Below, piece after piece: positions 24,301 through 40,400 of a DNA stretch of 64,000 bases. Each line of letters opens with the position of its first letter. Within the stretch, counting starts at the first letter, position 1. The DNA is from Escarpia spicata (taxonomy: Eukaryota > Annelida > Polychaeta > Sabellida > Siboglinidae): positions 48,289,748 to 48,353,747 of the forward strand of contig OZ023205.1 of assembly GCA_963995525.1 (NCBI GenBank). Reading direction: 5' to 3'. Position numbers and translations under genes: made by a program. Below the pieces are notes generated by a model. That model did not search any database and had not been told where the DNA came from. It worked only from the letters and a program-made list of their open reading frames with translations.

Positions 24301-27300
24301 TATGGTTTGCATCTAGAGGGTTCCACTGCTCAAGGACTTCACACTTCACATCCTTGCAAACCTGTTCATTTGCACACTACCTCAATTTCTCTGGGAATGT
24401 TCAACTATTCACCATGGTGTTTTGCTTTTCTAAATGCAAATCTAATTGTTGATGTTTCAACCTGTCACTCGCGTCTGTACATTCTCCCAGCAAGACAGAG
24501 CTGCCACCTAGCAGGTAGTTGCATAAGCACTGACAGTGAATGATTATTACTTACCTAGACCATCCAGAAATGTACGACATTGTTGAGAGGCGACGCCAAG
24601 GACTGTTGTATGGTCAAAGTCACAGTGGGCAGCCAGTAGTTGTAGACAGTCCTGTTGTGACACAATATTCGTTGCTAGGTTATACCCACCCATGGAGCAA
24701 CAGACCAATCATCACGACAATATTTTTATTTTAAAATAGGTAGTGCCGTTTAGAATATGTCTTACCATACAATTTGTCCACTACAAAAAGGAAATGACTC
24801 TAAATAGCTACCTTTGCTTTTTTAGTACAACCTAAAGTTATCAACCATTTCTAGGTAAAATATCAATCAAAGATATGTACAGTGTGTGCATGTTAAATAA
24901 CTAACACATATTAATGTTGTTTTCTAATAAATACAACATTTATGTAGTCATGAAATGCCCACGTGATGTTTCTCTGGTGCTGCCAGTCCATACATCGAAT
25001 GCGTGCTGGCAAGTTTTGGACAAAGCAAAGCACACAAGATGTTAACTATAGATTTAAACCCAACTATTTAATATCACCTTTTAACTGATTTCTTTGTAAT
25101 TGTTTTGCAGGGGTGATTATCACATCACATACATTCGTGCATAAATAGACTGGCTAATTAAGTAAATGATAATAGTTTAATGCAACCAATGGTGTCTTCT
25201 ATGAGATAATCAAACAAACTAAACTGCCCCAAATTTTCAAATTGCAGCAAGAGAATTTGAAACCAAGTCTCTCGATTAGCATTTCAATGTTCTAAATACT
25301 ATACTAGTAAACTCCACATTTACACATTACAGAAGGGCCATTAAAGCAGTGCTACGCCTTCTAAAACCATAGAAAATAAACTAATTTTAGAATGCAACAA
25401 CAAGACACTGACATGAAAGCATTACTCACAGCATTGTCTCTGATAGCTGCCAGGTGGACGGCTGACCATCCGTCGTTGTCAGTCATGTTGATGATGTTAC
25501 AGAGTGACCGGTGGTCCAGGAGGCTGTACTGGTCACTGGCTGCGGTCTGTAGCATGGCCTTCAGACACTGGATGTGGCCAGCATGGACCAGACAGTGCAG
25601 TGGTGTCCAGCGAGACTACAACCACGTCATAGGTCAATCACTGTAGACGACACACTAGAGCACATTAAATATCTGACATATTTAATCATATAATTCCAAC
25701 AGTTCCTAATGGAACTGACTATAATTCAGCTGGCGTATGTGTGCATGGTGTGTACGTGTGTGACTATGTTATTGTTTTCCTCCTCGATGGTTTGCATCTC
25801 GGTCGCCAAACTTTCACGGATTAATCTACAATTATTCAGAAGAAAGTAACGCCATTATTTTTTAATTCCCCGTTGGTTAAGGGTTCTTACCAGTTTTAGG
25901 GTTATGCATATCTTCTGCGATTGTTCCAAGGTCGCCATGACTACCGATCAGTTTGGAACATTTTACATAACATGCAAAAAATCTTTCAAGATTTATATCA
26001 TAACACACATGATTTATGAATACTGAGGGAAACAGTTTTTCTGCCTCCGTGTGTATGTCGCGCCATCCTCAGGATGGACATTTCTGCTAGTGGGGCCAAT
26101 TAGGGGTGAACACCATTTGATATCAATGTTGGACACATTCACCTATGTGATAACAATTCAAATGGTACCCAACTGGAAAATTACTGTCCAGGACCAGTTA
26201 GATAATTACAGTGTGTACATCTTTTCCTTAAATAATTGATATATCTGCTGAATGGGTAATTACGATAAAGCATCAATTAGGAGTACATAAACACATTTAT
26301 AGTAGTTCATAACTGATACCTTACCCAATGAGTAAATTACCAAATATAATAATTGTTAGAGAAATAAACCATTTTCTGGAAATGTTAGACAGTTATTTTT
26401 AATTTACTCATATGTTAATAAATAAACTTTAACCTAATTAGAAAATTACGGTATAGGATCTATTAGGAGCACAGACTGTTTTCCATTAAATATTTATACA
26501 TCATTCCAAGTGTTCATAATTCAAATGTAACCTTACTATTCAGATAAATAACAAAATACTTTACGTAAATATAACTAAAAGGTATTTATTAATAAATATG
26601 TATCAACATAAACTCACAGTTGTAACAGCATCGAGTCTAGCACCATTTTCTAAGAGGATGAGGCAGCAATCTGTGTGGCCATTCATGGAACTAAAGTGAA
26701 GTGGTGTCCATCCTGACTGGTCAGTCGTGTCAACCTTGCCATCTTGCAGCAGTAGCAGGCTCAGGCAGCTGCAATGGTAAATTGACTTTAACATAGTTAA
26801 CAGGTAAATAAATCTGGCAAACTCCACAAAATGATCTTGCTTTCTAACAGTCTTCTACTTATTTACAAGTTGTTTCTTAAATATACAGAAGTTACTTGAA
26901 GTAAAATAATATCGTTGTTTGTATATTTATCTTTCAGCACCTAGTCGAAATATAATCTAATGGGTAATTGGCCTTATATACAGGGCTGTATATATATTTA
27001 ATGTGCTACAAAACATAAAAAGAAAGGTCAATAATTGTATTTATAAAAGACTTCTTTTGTTAACTTTCAAAAAGATTCTTGGAATTTTCCCCACAGAAAT
27101 TGGGTATTTTTGGCAAAAGGGTATCATTTTATTTTATACTTTAAATAAAATATAACAAATTGGCACTGTGTGTCGTGTCCACCGAAGACATATCAGTGCT
27201 AGTGCTACTACCAGTCTGGTGGACAATGACCAGCTGGACATACCTCAAGTGTCCACCACTGGCCGCCAAATGGACAGGAGTGGACTGGTCATTTCTGACG

Positions 27301-28396
27301 GCACTGCAATCACCACCATTCTCAAGCAGGACTTGCAGACATTCTACAACAGACAAACAGTTATGTTCAACGTTATCATAATGGCAGTGTTCCCTTATAA
27401 ACAGCCATTTAATAACATAATCTGAAGCATGCATTAATTTTACCAGCAAAAATGCCCATCATTTGATATGGGTCTATTTACACACAGATCAATGCAGAAA
27501 ACAAGTTTCCCAAAATATTCATACATTTTTATGATGTAAATTTTTGCATTTTTGCAATGTATGTTATGTAAAATGACCCCCAACTGACCAGCATACCTTG
27601 GAACAATCATTGAAAACATGCATAAGCCATTATAACTTTACCAACAATAGGTCAATGTTTCTCTAACATCTGGTATGAACCTTAAACCAGTAAAAAACAC
27701 CTAACAAATTAATGTTAAAAAATAAAGGTATTACTTTTCCTGTCCTGAAAATTTTGTGCCATAGATACAAACCATCTAGGAGAAAATTTTTAACATACCT
27801 ACACACGTACGCATAGACACACACACACATGCATGGACCCACACACATGCACACACGCACGCGCGCGCACACACACACACATGAACACACGTACGCATGG
27901 ACACACACACACATACGCATGGACATTCACACACACACACACACACGCATGGACACACACACACATAGGCATGGACACACACACACACATGTATGGACAA
28001 ACACACACACATGTATGTATGTACATGTGTGGGTGTGTGTCCATGCGTATGTGTGTGTGTGTCTATGCGTATTGTGTGTGTGTGTGAGTGTGTGTGTATA
28101 CATACGTGTGTGGGTGTGTGTGCATGTCCATCTGTGTGTCCATGCGTATTGTGTGTATGTGTGTGTGTCCATGCACGTGTGTGTGTGTGTATGTATGGAC
28201 ACACACACACACACACACACACATATGCATGGACACACACACATACACACAATACGCATGGACACACAGATGGACATGCACACACACCCACACACGTATG
28301 TATACACACACACTCACACACACACACAATACGCATAGACACACACACACATACGCATGGACACACACCCACACATGTACATACACACAGTCACAT

Positions 28397-28431
<35 letters not shown>

Positions 28432-31400
28432 GACACACACACACACCCACACACATATGCATGGACACACGCACATACACATACACAGACAGCATCAGTG
28501 TTTGTTATGTAATTACATGATGTGACTGTGTGTACAGGTCTACATGTGACACACAATCCAAAATTTCTCACCTGTATTTCCAGCGAGTGTCGCCAGGTGG
28601 ACAGCAGTGCTGCCATCTGGCATCGGCCAGTTCACGTTGCTGATGCCATTGGTATGAAGATGGGTAACTAGGGTGTTGACATCTCCTTCTGAGGCATACT
28701 TGTGGAGGGGGAAAATGAAAACGTTGGGGGGATGCAAGGATGATGAAGATGATGTCACTGATGATGAGGATGAAGATAAGGAAGATGAGGCTACACTAGA
28801 TGCATTACCTTCACAGGAACCTGCAACCAGAAGGCATATGCTCAGTGAGCCAGATGTAGACCAGGGGTCATCTCAACAATTGTCTAGGAATCCTTTTTAG
28901 TTTAACTTGTAAATAACTGGAGGATCCACTGAGAAAAAACATTGAAAAGTTGAACTTTGCTTGAACTTACCATTATCCCACGAACGAAATTAAACTGCTT
29001 ACTACGGTTTATTTGTATCTGCGATGTTTAATTTATTTGTTGGCTTATCTAGCTAGCAAGTAATATTTGGCTACCTCTTAGAACATTTTTATTTCTGTAT
29101 TAAAACCGAAAATGATCTCTGATCACATATCTAGGATATTTGTCTTTTATTAATATACTACTTCCTAAGTGACACTTTGAAGGCATTTTCTTTTCTAGAA
29201 CTGAACTATTTCTAACCAATGATCTTCTTATCTGAATACCACACATTAGAGCAAAGCTCTGTTGTTTGTGAAGATATCATCCAACCGATTTCCTGTTTAA
29301 TGGCAAGTACAACAAGCAGGAAGTCCCTAAAATTAGCAGATTATTTCTGTGGTCTGAATCTCATGCTTACTATATTAACAAGCATTAATTATGCTGACTG
29401 AAATTATCAGAAAATTACGCATTGATTTGCAAACTGTGGTGCTGTGTAATAAATAGCTTGATGGAATAACATGACCAGTCAGATCAGGATAAGGTGATCG
29501 ATCAGAACACATTGTTGCAACATTATGATACTGTTTGTAATGAAAAACGTATATTAAAACATATTCGGAATGAAACATAAGTTGTAATTTAAAAAAAAAT
29601 TACATTTGAGAAAATTTTAGTTTTGCAAACAAATATAAACATAATAAAATAAATTGTAATGAATTATGTTTCACATCGTGGTGGCAAACAAGATGGAATA
29701 TGTTTGCTTTGCGTTCTATTAAGGTTACTGCCACAGAAGGTAGACAAATCTAAAAAGATATGCACATTTTATAAGGTCCCAAGAATGTGTTGCATATGTG
29801 ATGTGATAACTTATATGGTCCAAAGTGATTTATCCCAAGGTCATTTAGTTAAATACAGCCAATGGCAAAGATAGCTTCCACATGCGCCAAACTTCACCAC
29901 AAGCAGGGCCAGGTATAGTAATCCAGTAGTAGTATGCTTAGTTATCTACGCTGTATTAGATGACGCAAAAACAGCACAAGCAAACTAAAGAAAAATTGAA
30001 AAGGACTGAAATCCATGCAAGCACAAACACGGACAGTGTCAACTAGCAGATCTTTTAAAATAGTGTATATATATATATTATATATATAGTAGAGCATTAA
30101 CAACATATTAATAAAGTCTACTATGTGTTCACAATGACTTAAAATAAAGATTTAAATTTATGCTTTTGCAAAAAAAGTGCATTAATAATTTAATGCTATG
30201 ACCAGTTAGTACACATTTAAGTGTGATTAATTACGCAAAATCTTGTGTACTGTGCATAATATAACAGAGTTCATAAGTTACTTTTGTGTTTGACATCCAG
30301 CTTGTGAATTCTAAATAATTGGTGCTCAGATATTATTAATTATACTACAAATATTCCATTATGATAATCATGATGATGCAAATATTTCAGAACTCGGCCT
30401 CTCTGAAGCAGACATCACATGTAATATGTGATGTAATTTCCTGCCACCATTTTATGCTATTATCTATAGCATTACCCGGTTTGGTGGAGGATCTCGCTGT
30501 CAGTGTTCTTATTAACTTTTGATTTTGTCAATGGTTCAGGTGGTTTAAACTATAATAACTGAGCTCAAACATGTGTTCTAACACTCACAGCAAGTTATGC
30601 AATATGGTAATTTTTCATTTTTCTTTTGGTGAAATAGTTTGTATACCTATATAAAAAATTGTAGAATAAATATTTAGAAACTTTTAAACAATAATTTTAA
30701 TATATACATCATACGGTATTTAGGTTTGTTCTACACAGCCATTTATTTAGGTTTGTTCTACACAGCCATTTATTTAGGTTTGTTCTACACAGCCATTTAT
30801 TTAGGTTTGTTCTACACAGCCATTTATTTAGGTTTGTTCTACACAGCCATGACATATTTTCACAGGTTTAACATTTTGTTGCTACCTTCCAGTAGTATGC
30901 ATTAAAATGATTACATGTACAAACACAAACAGCATATTTATAACGCCAAACATCATTATCATAAATCATTCTAAATTACATTTGATTATCATGCTGCTGC
31001 ATGGCTTAAGAATTAAATTATACTTTTTATCATAACATATTTGTTATATTATTTTAATGTGGGTTCTTGGCATTAGCTAGTTTTATTATAGAAATAAAAC
31101 CCTTTTAGTTAAAGCATGCCCGTGTACTGTGTTACATGGAACAAAAACTTAAAAACATAATTTCCTATGGATGTTGTTAGAGCAGCGGTGTAAGCTGGGT
31201 AATGTTAATTTTTATCAATGTGCACATAAGTAATATGAATAATATACATTACATCATAGTGTTTATAGCTTCAAATAACTACATAACTACATAAGTTGTG
31301 ATGCAAAAAACGTGTTAAATTAGATTAATTACGGTCTCACGACTGCCCATGCCATCGACCAATCAGAGTGGCAACGTTACCTGCTGTTGCCACGGAAACA

Positions 31401-34400
31401 GGAAAGTCTGGCGAAAGATCAGCTTGGCGAAAATTATCGACATTTGCTGCCACGGGTGCCACAGTGGCACCCTCTGGAGGGCTAACATCACATGGTGAAC
31501 TTGACTGAAATAGAACGGCATCAATGCAGCAACCAAAGACGGAAGGACAAACATGCAAAGCACACAACGAGAGCAAACAATGCACGCAGTACATGGCACG
31601 CATCACCTTGAACCAAGCAAGGCTGATATCAACACACACGTCAGGCTCTCTACAAGTGACCAGCTCTTAATTAAGCTGAAGCATTCAAAGGTTTTTTCAC
31701 GACTTCTTTCCAGATCAATTTGTATCATTTTAAGAATTTTGATATTTTACTAAATTTGTGTTCACAAGTTCCATGTCAATCTGTATCATTTTCAGAATTT
31801 TGACATATTTTAAAAAATTGCTATTCAAACTTCCATGTCAATATTATCATTTTCAGAATTTTGACATATTTTACAAAATTGCTATTCAAACTTCCATGTC
31901 AATTTTATCATTTTCAGAATTTTGACATATTTTACAAAATTGCCTCAAAGGAAGGATTAGTCCGGACCACAAGGAATCATTTGGAATATCTTGCATGTAC
32001 AATGCTTATTTTTAACTTACGTATTTTGTAACTGTCGTTCTTTCAAGGCTTTAATTCTCAACAGACTTAAGATGTCATGCCTTCAAAGGAACAAACCTGA
32101 CATGCGAGCACATGTATGTACATAGGTTTACTTTGATGTTACTTAAAAAGCACCCCACGCTACATACAGCAACCATTTTAAAACCAAGCCTGCATTAAGT
32201 AATCTAACAGAATACTTCGTTTCTTGAACATTTTACATGGATGGACAACAAAAATGTCCTCTAACCTGGCTTAATTCTGTTGGAAACCAAAATGACAACC
32301 ATTGGCATTATCACCATGATCTGGCAGACCTATCAATCTAATGACATGATAGTACGACCCATTGCAACAGGAGTTTCTAAACTGAAACTGCCAGTATGCA
32401 ATAAAATGACCTGTCCACTATGAACATAAAATGACCATACAGGTGAGATTGCGTAACAAAACCGAACCTGTCTATTGCAACCATTTCAACCAGGGGCAGT
32501 GATTACAAATTATAGAAGTAAGAAAACCAGCTTACAACTTCTACTGAAAAATTAAGCAACCACATCCATGTTTCTACTGACCAAATGACCACAATTATAT
32601 AACTTCTACTGACCAACTGACCACAATTATATAACTTCTATTGACAGCAGTTGCAACTATACAACTTCTGCTGACCAAATGACCACAATTATATAACTTA
32701 TAAAATGTTGACAAAATGACCAGAACTTTTATTAACCATTTGAATGGCCATAACAATGCAACATCTACTGACCAAATAACCATATCATTAACTTCTACTG
32801 ACCAGTTAAACCAGAACATGTGGAGCTGAAAATGTCAATGATCCTAAGCCACCTCAGACACCTGTGAAACATGTTTACTGATTCCATCTTCCAAGGAGGA
32901 GTTGTGGGTTGTGGGGAAGGAGAGGTGGGGAAGACAGGTCCTCTCATGCCAGGTGCAAGGGTTACTCAGGTGAAGATTACGGGTGGAATGGGTAGACGTT
33001 GGTGGTGTTTAGAAGTGGAATGGTTATGTGGATGCCATCTATGGGTAGCATTTTGTCACTGGGTAGTTACATCCATGTAGAGTTAGTTGAGGTTTAGTTT
33101 TAATAATACTAACCAAGCCAATAACCAATAATTGGTATTACAAAAACTGTCATGCAGCATTCATTGCAGTGCTTGTCATGCCCCTGTCAGTGTAAGTAGC
33201 AGGCAAGTATGGTGACAACTTTTTTAAATTTTTACACAATTCCATATCCACGGAATATAATATGTTACACAACTGAATAATTCCGGGGCAGACAGGGACA
33301 ACTCTGAACAGATTTTTTAAATCTGATAGTCTTATGGACGTAGTAGACATTCCCTATGGTTTTGCATTTAAAAAACACTTATCAAGTGGCACGCGAATTA
33401 ACATCACTTCAAAAATGTTCCAGAGAGCAACTCTTGCAGCTATTTGAGCTGTGTATGGTTTGTTAATATCAACGATATATTTGAAATAATTATAAATATC
33501 ATACATTGTGTATTTTTAAATACATCGTCAAATGGTAGATCAACGGCCAATGGTTCAAAGAAATAAACGAACACTGAAAGAGGTGCGTGGACCTCAGCAC
33601 CTTGGAGGAGATGCTCTTAGAATGATCCAAAGTCAGCGTATTAATACACAGATGTACACACGTGCTATATGGAACAGGTTAAAGCACTACTCAGGTTAAT
33701 CGTGGTATTAGAAATTAACGACAGCAAGGGTAAGATTGGGATTAGATGCGATACGAGACGCACAGAAGCACATCGAGATTTGAGAACAGATGCACAACTC
33801 CAACAATGACATTCCTGCCAACAAGAACAAGAGCAGACAACACATGGGCATGCAGACATCAACCGGCAGTTAACTTTCCTTGGACAGCGCCTCTGGGGGT
33901 CACTTACATTCACCCTCTGTACGCATCCATTCTTCGCATACTTTGCATCGCTGAAGGTGTACTACTGGTCAATGCAGTCTCAGTGCGCCCGTGTAATCCA
34001 ATCTCTGTGTAGTCCTCAATCGCCACTTCTCTTTAAGCCTCTACTTCCCACATTTGACATGTCATGCCGGTTGGTTGGGTTTTCTGTCCATTGTCTTCCA
34101 ACATGCAGTGTTGACTGCTCACAAGAGTCTTTTTTGTTGTAATGTTCAGTAGTTGTTTGTATAGAAGGTGTGAGGTAGTGTCACACTGTTCTAACTCCTT
34201 TACCCTATTCTAATCAAAACAAGTTTCCCTGACCAACCTTATTTAATCAAACAACTTATCTGTTAACATGACAACTTTATTCCTGCCCCCAACTTGTTTT
34301 TTGACATGTGTGGTTAGTTGCTTAACATGCAGCATGTTAATCTAAGAAATGCAACAAACCTTCTGACAGTTATAAGTAGTTATATCATGCAACATATAAT

Positions 34401-37400
34401 TTAAACTGCTAACATACCAAGTTTAAAAACACTATATTTGTAAAGTATTTGGTGACTGGTAAATCTATTACATATACAATAAAACCACACTTAAAAATGA
34501 TTTCTCATCGATAAACCAAAACTATTCCTTTTTATATAATCCCACATTGAAATTCCTGAACCATACAAAAGACAAAGAAATAAATATGTTGTTGTTATTT
34601 ACAGTTTTATTGATTAACTAAAATTAGTATTGCAGAGTGTACACTAGGCATTCAGTAGCACTCTAAAAAGTAGAATAGTCCACAATAAATGCCGGCCAGC
34701 TAGCAAACCCATCTAGAATAACATTTTTTTACAATTATTACTCCTAGTTAGTGATTGTCCAATGGCAGATGTTTCCTTCCATATATTTAGTTACACATAT
34801 TAAACACATCTCCAGTCCAGCATTCGTTAATGTCATGATTAAAACATGATTAAAACATCCTAACAGCCGCAGGAAACAAGGAACATACTGTTAAATAATA
34901 AACAAGTATTCATCACATGTGCGCCAAGCTACAGGTAAAACAGTAATAAATACAACAGGAACATAATATGCAAACGATGCATTAAAACATAGATTAGTGC
35001 TAAATTACACCGTCAATGTGAGATGTTATTACTGGCTATTGGCTATTGCTAGGCCAACGTACGAGTGAGTAAATCGCCTCGGTAATCAGGAACACGTGTA
35101 TATCACGCCGCTGCCACTAGTGGCTATATAATACGGGGGATTGTGGAAGTAAACATCATCAATATAGCGGTCACATGGTCGGTTAACCATACCCCTGCTT
35201 TTTGTTCATTATTAAGAACACACAAACAGTATCTGGACCAGGAGTGCTTCTCCATCTGTCACTCCCAACCCTATCACCTGCCCTAGTGTTCCATGGTACA
35301 TCCTACCCTCGTATGATATACAGCTATCTAGGCAGATGAAATGAAAGAGGAACCCTACAGGGTAAATATAACAACTTTGTGGCAAGACAAACTTTCTCAG
35401 AACTGATCTAAACTGGTAATGAGATACAAATGTGTTTCCACAAGACTTGTTGTGCCTGGATGCAAGGCATTATAAATTATAACTTTTTCAACAAAGGTGT
35501 CTGCGCAAATGATTTAAAAGTAATGTAACTGTCACCTGTACATTTTAAAACATTTCCAACAATTCTCTCAAGTTTTTCTCGACACAAATACTAGACATCA
35601 TCATCACTTTATAATGTCTTCATCAACTGATATCGTGTAAATATTACACAAACTATCAAAGGCACACAAACGTATCTGGGCATCGACGCTGCACCACATA
35701 CGAGATTGGAGTTGACAGTGCCACCACGTGGCAAACTCAAAAACTAAAACTTGAAACAATTATTCTAAAAAGATAAGGTGATCAACTATGGGACATTGGG
35801 CACCCAGCATGTATTAAAATAACATGACCTGCCATCGGCCACAATGACAAGCAGCGATTAGATGATACATCCCGTTCCGTGGCTTACACACACAGATGAC
35901 ACACAGATAGGCAGAACTAGCCCAGTGAACATGGAGAATGTCTTTCCCACACCAACTGTTCAGTCACGCTATCGCCAATATCTTCCGGTCACATCTGCCA
36001 ACTCGGGTAATCGCAGATAAGACTTTTTATCTGTTACTTGCTACTGGCAGAACAAAGCAATTGCCAACATAGAATACAACCACGTCTGCAGACGATTGAA
36101 ACGTAGGAACCAACTGCACGCCGGCCGTGCAGATATGTTCACAAACAGGTGCAACATTTTCATTCGTGTCTACACTCGTTCCCGCACACTTTTTTGAGCC
36201 CAAGCACCTGATATTTTTGTCTTTACGGAACACTTGTTTACCTGGTATGCGTTGAGCAGGAATGCAGGACTGTGGGACATGTTTCCACAAGACTGTGACT
36301 GCGTTCCCGCCACCCACTACGACTGTGGAATGTGCATACACCTCCTGTGTATGATTATATCCCTACAGTCCCACAGCTGTCCACTGCTTCACTAATCACT
36401 TGTGTATGTAAACAAACATGGTTCCCTAGCTACCTATCCCTAAAAACTGAACACTATCCTTTGTCATTTTTCCAGCACATTTTGAATCAAGGTGAAAACA
36501 GGAGGTTCATTTATTTTTCATTAAACATCTTTTTCATCATATTTTGAATCCAATGAATGCTGTATAATTTTATTCCAAATTATGGCAAAATCCTGCATTG
36601 CCAGTGACCTTCCTCATTTTGTAGCATTGGGAAATACTGAGTGTCAACTATCGATGAAAGAACATCCTGCATTATGTGCAGTCAGTCACAAGAAAAATAG
36701 TGAATGATGCTTGAACTAAAATGGACTTGCGGGAACAGGTGTTTAATAGCGACTCAGTCACATTCATCGCACGAAACTCTAGTGCTTGAACTCTTTAGCA
36801 TGTGAAAGAATTTTAAACATGAATGAAAATATTGGCAGTTCCAACCACACACACACACACATTAACAATTTACGCCACGACTTGAACAGCAGCCAGTATT
36901 CCAGTCTTCATTTACCCCACATGTGGTGAACTTGTGCCACAAATAAATACAGTCTGTAAACTACAATTTACATAACATTTGGCAGTGCGCTGAAGCTAGC
37001 AGCTTGTTTTCTTTGCAAATAAAACTTGCTGAAAGTATACGACTATATGCAGCCATGCAGAGATCTCGACTGGAGATATGATACAGACCAACCACCAGAG
37101 ATGAAGCATTCGCTTAAGTAGTAGGACAGGGATCTAGACCACGCAGACACTTGCTGATAGACAATGAATGGTGGGGTCTTGTTAGGCACGCAGTGGGTGT
37201 GTCAGTTACCATAAGAGCCCAGATTGTTGTGACCAAGCAACTCAATGATAACACCTATACAACACTAGGTGTGCTGGTGCCATACACTACCTGCTTGGTC
37301 CACTCACACGGCACACAGAGCACCTCTCTATTCTCTACCAGGTCTCCTCAACGTCTACGCTACATTCATGACTTTTTACAATCGGAGGATGTACTATTAT

Positions 37401-40400
37401 AATAATTGTAATAAAAAATGTATAATGGTTATATTACATAAATTACAATTAATTTACCCGACTACTAATTGTAAACATGATTCTGTGGCATGAAATTGTA
37501 GCTGTACTCATCTGTATTGTAAATAGTCATTGAGTATGTTTGTGATTACAACATTTTTTATTTCAACAAATGCATGATTCTGTATTATGTATAATATTAT
37601 TATTATAATAGGTATATTTTGTAGGAGTGAAGGTTGCTAATATATTAGTAAATCGCAAAGTATTCAGCAGCATTAACCGATTCCATGACATATTCATATC
37701 AATGATGATTTGTAACAATGACTTCTTAACAACTAATGATACAGGTCTGTGAAAATATTACATTGATTACTCTGAGTGCAAAACTAAACCATGCAGGTTA
37801 AGCAAAAGATACCTCAGGATTAACAGAAGTGTGTCTAGCCATTACATGCGGAATGGTTTGGACTAATAGTGTGAAACATAGAGGTGAGCTGTCATTTTCA
37901 CGTGAACCGTACTGTGATGAGCACCGTATATTTATTTCAATGTTCTAATACCTGAATATTACTTTGTTAGAGAACAACTGATGTGTGTGTTATCACATTT
38001 TGATAAACTGAAATGTTTAGCATTTTTCCATATCATGTATGGGAGACAATTAAAAGGATTGACCAACTTTATGTTAGAATTTGTGATCATAATTTCCATA
38101 ATTATAATAGGCATGAAAAAATAAGTAATCATTTAATACCAATGTAATAAAGACTGGCCATACATGATTAGTTATGGAAATGTTTGCTGATAAAGTCCAT
38201 AGAGTAGATCATCCATACCATTTTTTCAGTACCATACCATTTCTTTTTAAAATAATGCAACAATTTGTAAAAGACAAATTGTTTCCTGGTGTTCAGCTAA
38301 ATAATGGTAAGTAAATAATGTTAAGTCCATTAAATTATTCCATAACATTATTTAAAACATTGCTTAATCCACACCTCTGAAATGTTTTGTGCCGACTAGA
38401 TCGAAACATACTGAACGGTACAGATATCTGATGATATCAATATAAAAATGACATCAATGATTTTTACTTCTTAAACTTATAAATAGTATTAATTATACTA
38501 CATGTATTAGATGAACTTTTAAATAAGGATAACTAGAGTGAAAAAAACTGTGATTATACGGGTTTACTTACAGGAATATACACAGGTTAGTAGCAGGAAT
38601 ATTACATAAATAGATGTCTTAATGTTAAAATATTTAGCATTATGATTATCGTTTTGCCAAGTACGTTTACTTGGCTACTGCAGGATATAACAGCCACCTG
38701 GTGAGAGGACCTGGCAACTACCCAGTCACATCGACCACCTAGTAATAATATTAAGTGTGTCATTGGGGCCACCTAGTGAATGATAATAGAAACGATGGCA
38801 GCAAGAATCTGGCAATATGCACCGGGAAAGAAAGGGTTAATCAAATTGAAAACAACCCAACATAATCCAAGAAATGCAGAAAAGCCTGTTAGAGGAAACG
38901 ACAAGGATCATCCAACAGATTGGCTCACTTCCAAATCAAGCGAAAAGAGCAAAACAACGATAATGAAGCAACAAGCCAATATCAACCGATTAAAAAAATT
39001 CTAAAAACCTAAAAGCTACATTGGCAATATAAAACGATGCAAAAAGAAAATGAAAGGAGAGAGACAACTGGATCAAGGGGAGGTGTCAAAACAAAACACA
39101 TATATCTGAGAAATGCTAACGGATGTCATGCAACGTGAATAGTCGTTGTGTTTTGAAATAGCACATCGTGTCTAAACTGATGACATAATTGAACACGCGG
39201 GATATATACGTTGCGCTTTGCAATGACGACGGCGAAACGAAAATCTTTGGATTGTGACTAGACCTGAGAACGAACGAACATAGTGAAACAGCTGCCGCTG
39301 TTGCGCGTCCAAATGTCTCTTTCCGCTTATTTAAGGTGTGCACAAACCTGCGAAGGTTTCCGAATGACAAGCGTGTCGCCGCCTGGTGTTGCGGCGGGCC
39401 GTACGCCGCTAGAGTTTGTACTCGGTGTCGTAGCACTCACAAATCGCTGACTGCTGCTGTTTTTCGGCCGCACTGTGCTGACACCACCCGATGACGCTAA
39501 CGTCACTTGGTCCTTTAGTATCGTGATTCCAAATTTAGGGGGAGTTTGCGGCCGAGGTGAGGCACCGCTTCCCGGGGATATACTCTGTGCGCCACCAGTA
39601 GGGGCGCCCTGGTGCTGGAACGGGGCGGTCGGTCGTGGCACTGGACTCGTCGGGATGTACACGAGGGGTTTGTTCGGGGGTACGGGAGGCGGTACCCCCC
39701 GTCCGGCACCCGATGACCTCCGCGTCGTCCCTGGAGAAGGGCTGACGTTGAGTGATATGCGTGTGCCCGACGGCGTGGTGAACACCGTCGGCGTGCCGGG
39801 CTGGTTCGACAAGACTGTCGTGCCTCCAGAACTAATCACGTTCACTCGCTGCGTACTCAACTCCGCAGGCTTCTCGGCTGGCACAGGCCGTTCCGTCGAC
39901 ACTTTAATACCACTCGAAGGTGCCACCGTATGTCTGATGGTCGAACTAACACCGGCCACTCCCTTGTTTATGGGCAGCTTCACCGGGCCGCCACCGACCG
40001 GCTTTGACACCGCATTGGGCATCTGATGCACCCTCGTTTGCGTCACTGACACTGGGGTAACCACTTTCCTGGGGGGTAGCGGCGATGCCCCCACTCCTGC
40101 TGCATTCGCCCTTCCTAGCACTGGCGACAGGACGCGCGAGATCTGACTCGCTGCCATCTCCTTGACGCCTGGTGCCATTGACGATATGCAGTTCGTCGTC
40201 GCCAACACACTATTGACGTCTGGCGACGCAACACTCGACGCCTGAGATGATACCTGCCTCTGTAGCGCCTCGACCAACTTCTCTAGCCGCGACACCTCCG
40301 CGGTCATACTTGCGTTCTTCTTCTCCTCCTGCACTAAAGCCGCCTTCGTCTGTTTACGCTCACTCTCTGCCTGCGCACACCGTTGCTCCAGGCTCCGCCC

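Noticed and set aside
27776..28616. Long open frames of alternating Cys-Val or His-Thr on both strands
   Set aside because: They are translations of CA/GT microsatellite and not proteins.
28689..28700. Acceptor CCTCCACAAG for exon 7 after a strong pyrimidine tract
   Set aside because: It would break the reading frame with exon 6 (phase 1); the AG 12 bases downstream keeps it.
33532..33700. Plus-strand 52-codon ORF ([18 protein letters not shown] and onward)
   Set aside because: It looked briefly like a Tc1-type transposase start, but no catalytic blocks follow and no inverted repeats flank it.
36027..36341. 104-codon minus-strand frame in intron 5
   Set aside because: No recognisable domain, and splicing exon 5 straight to exon 6 already preserves frame and domain order.
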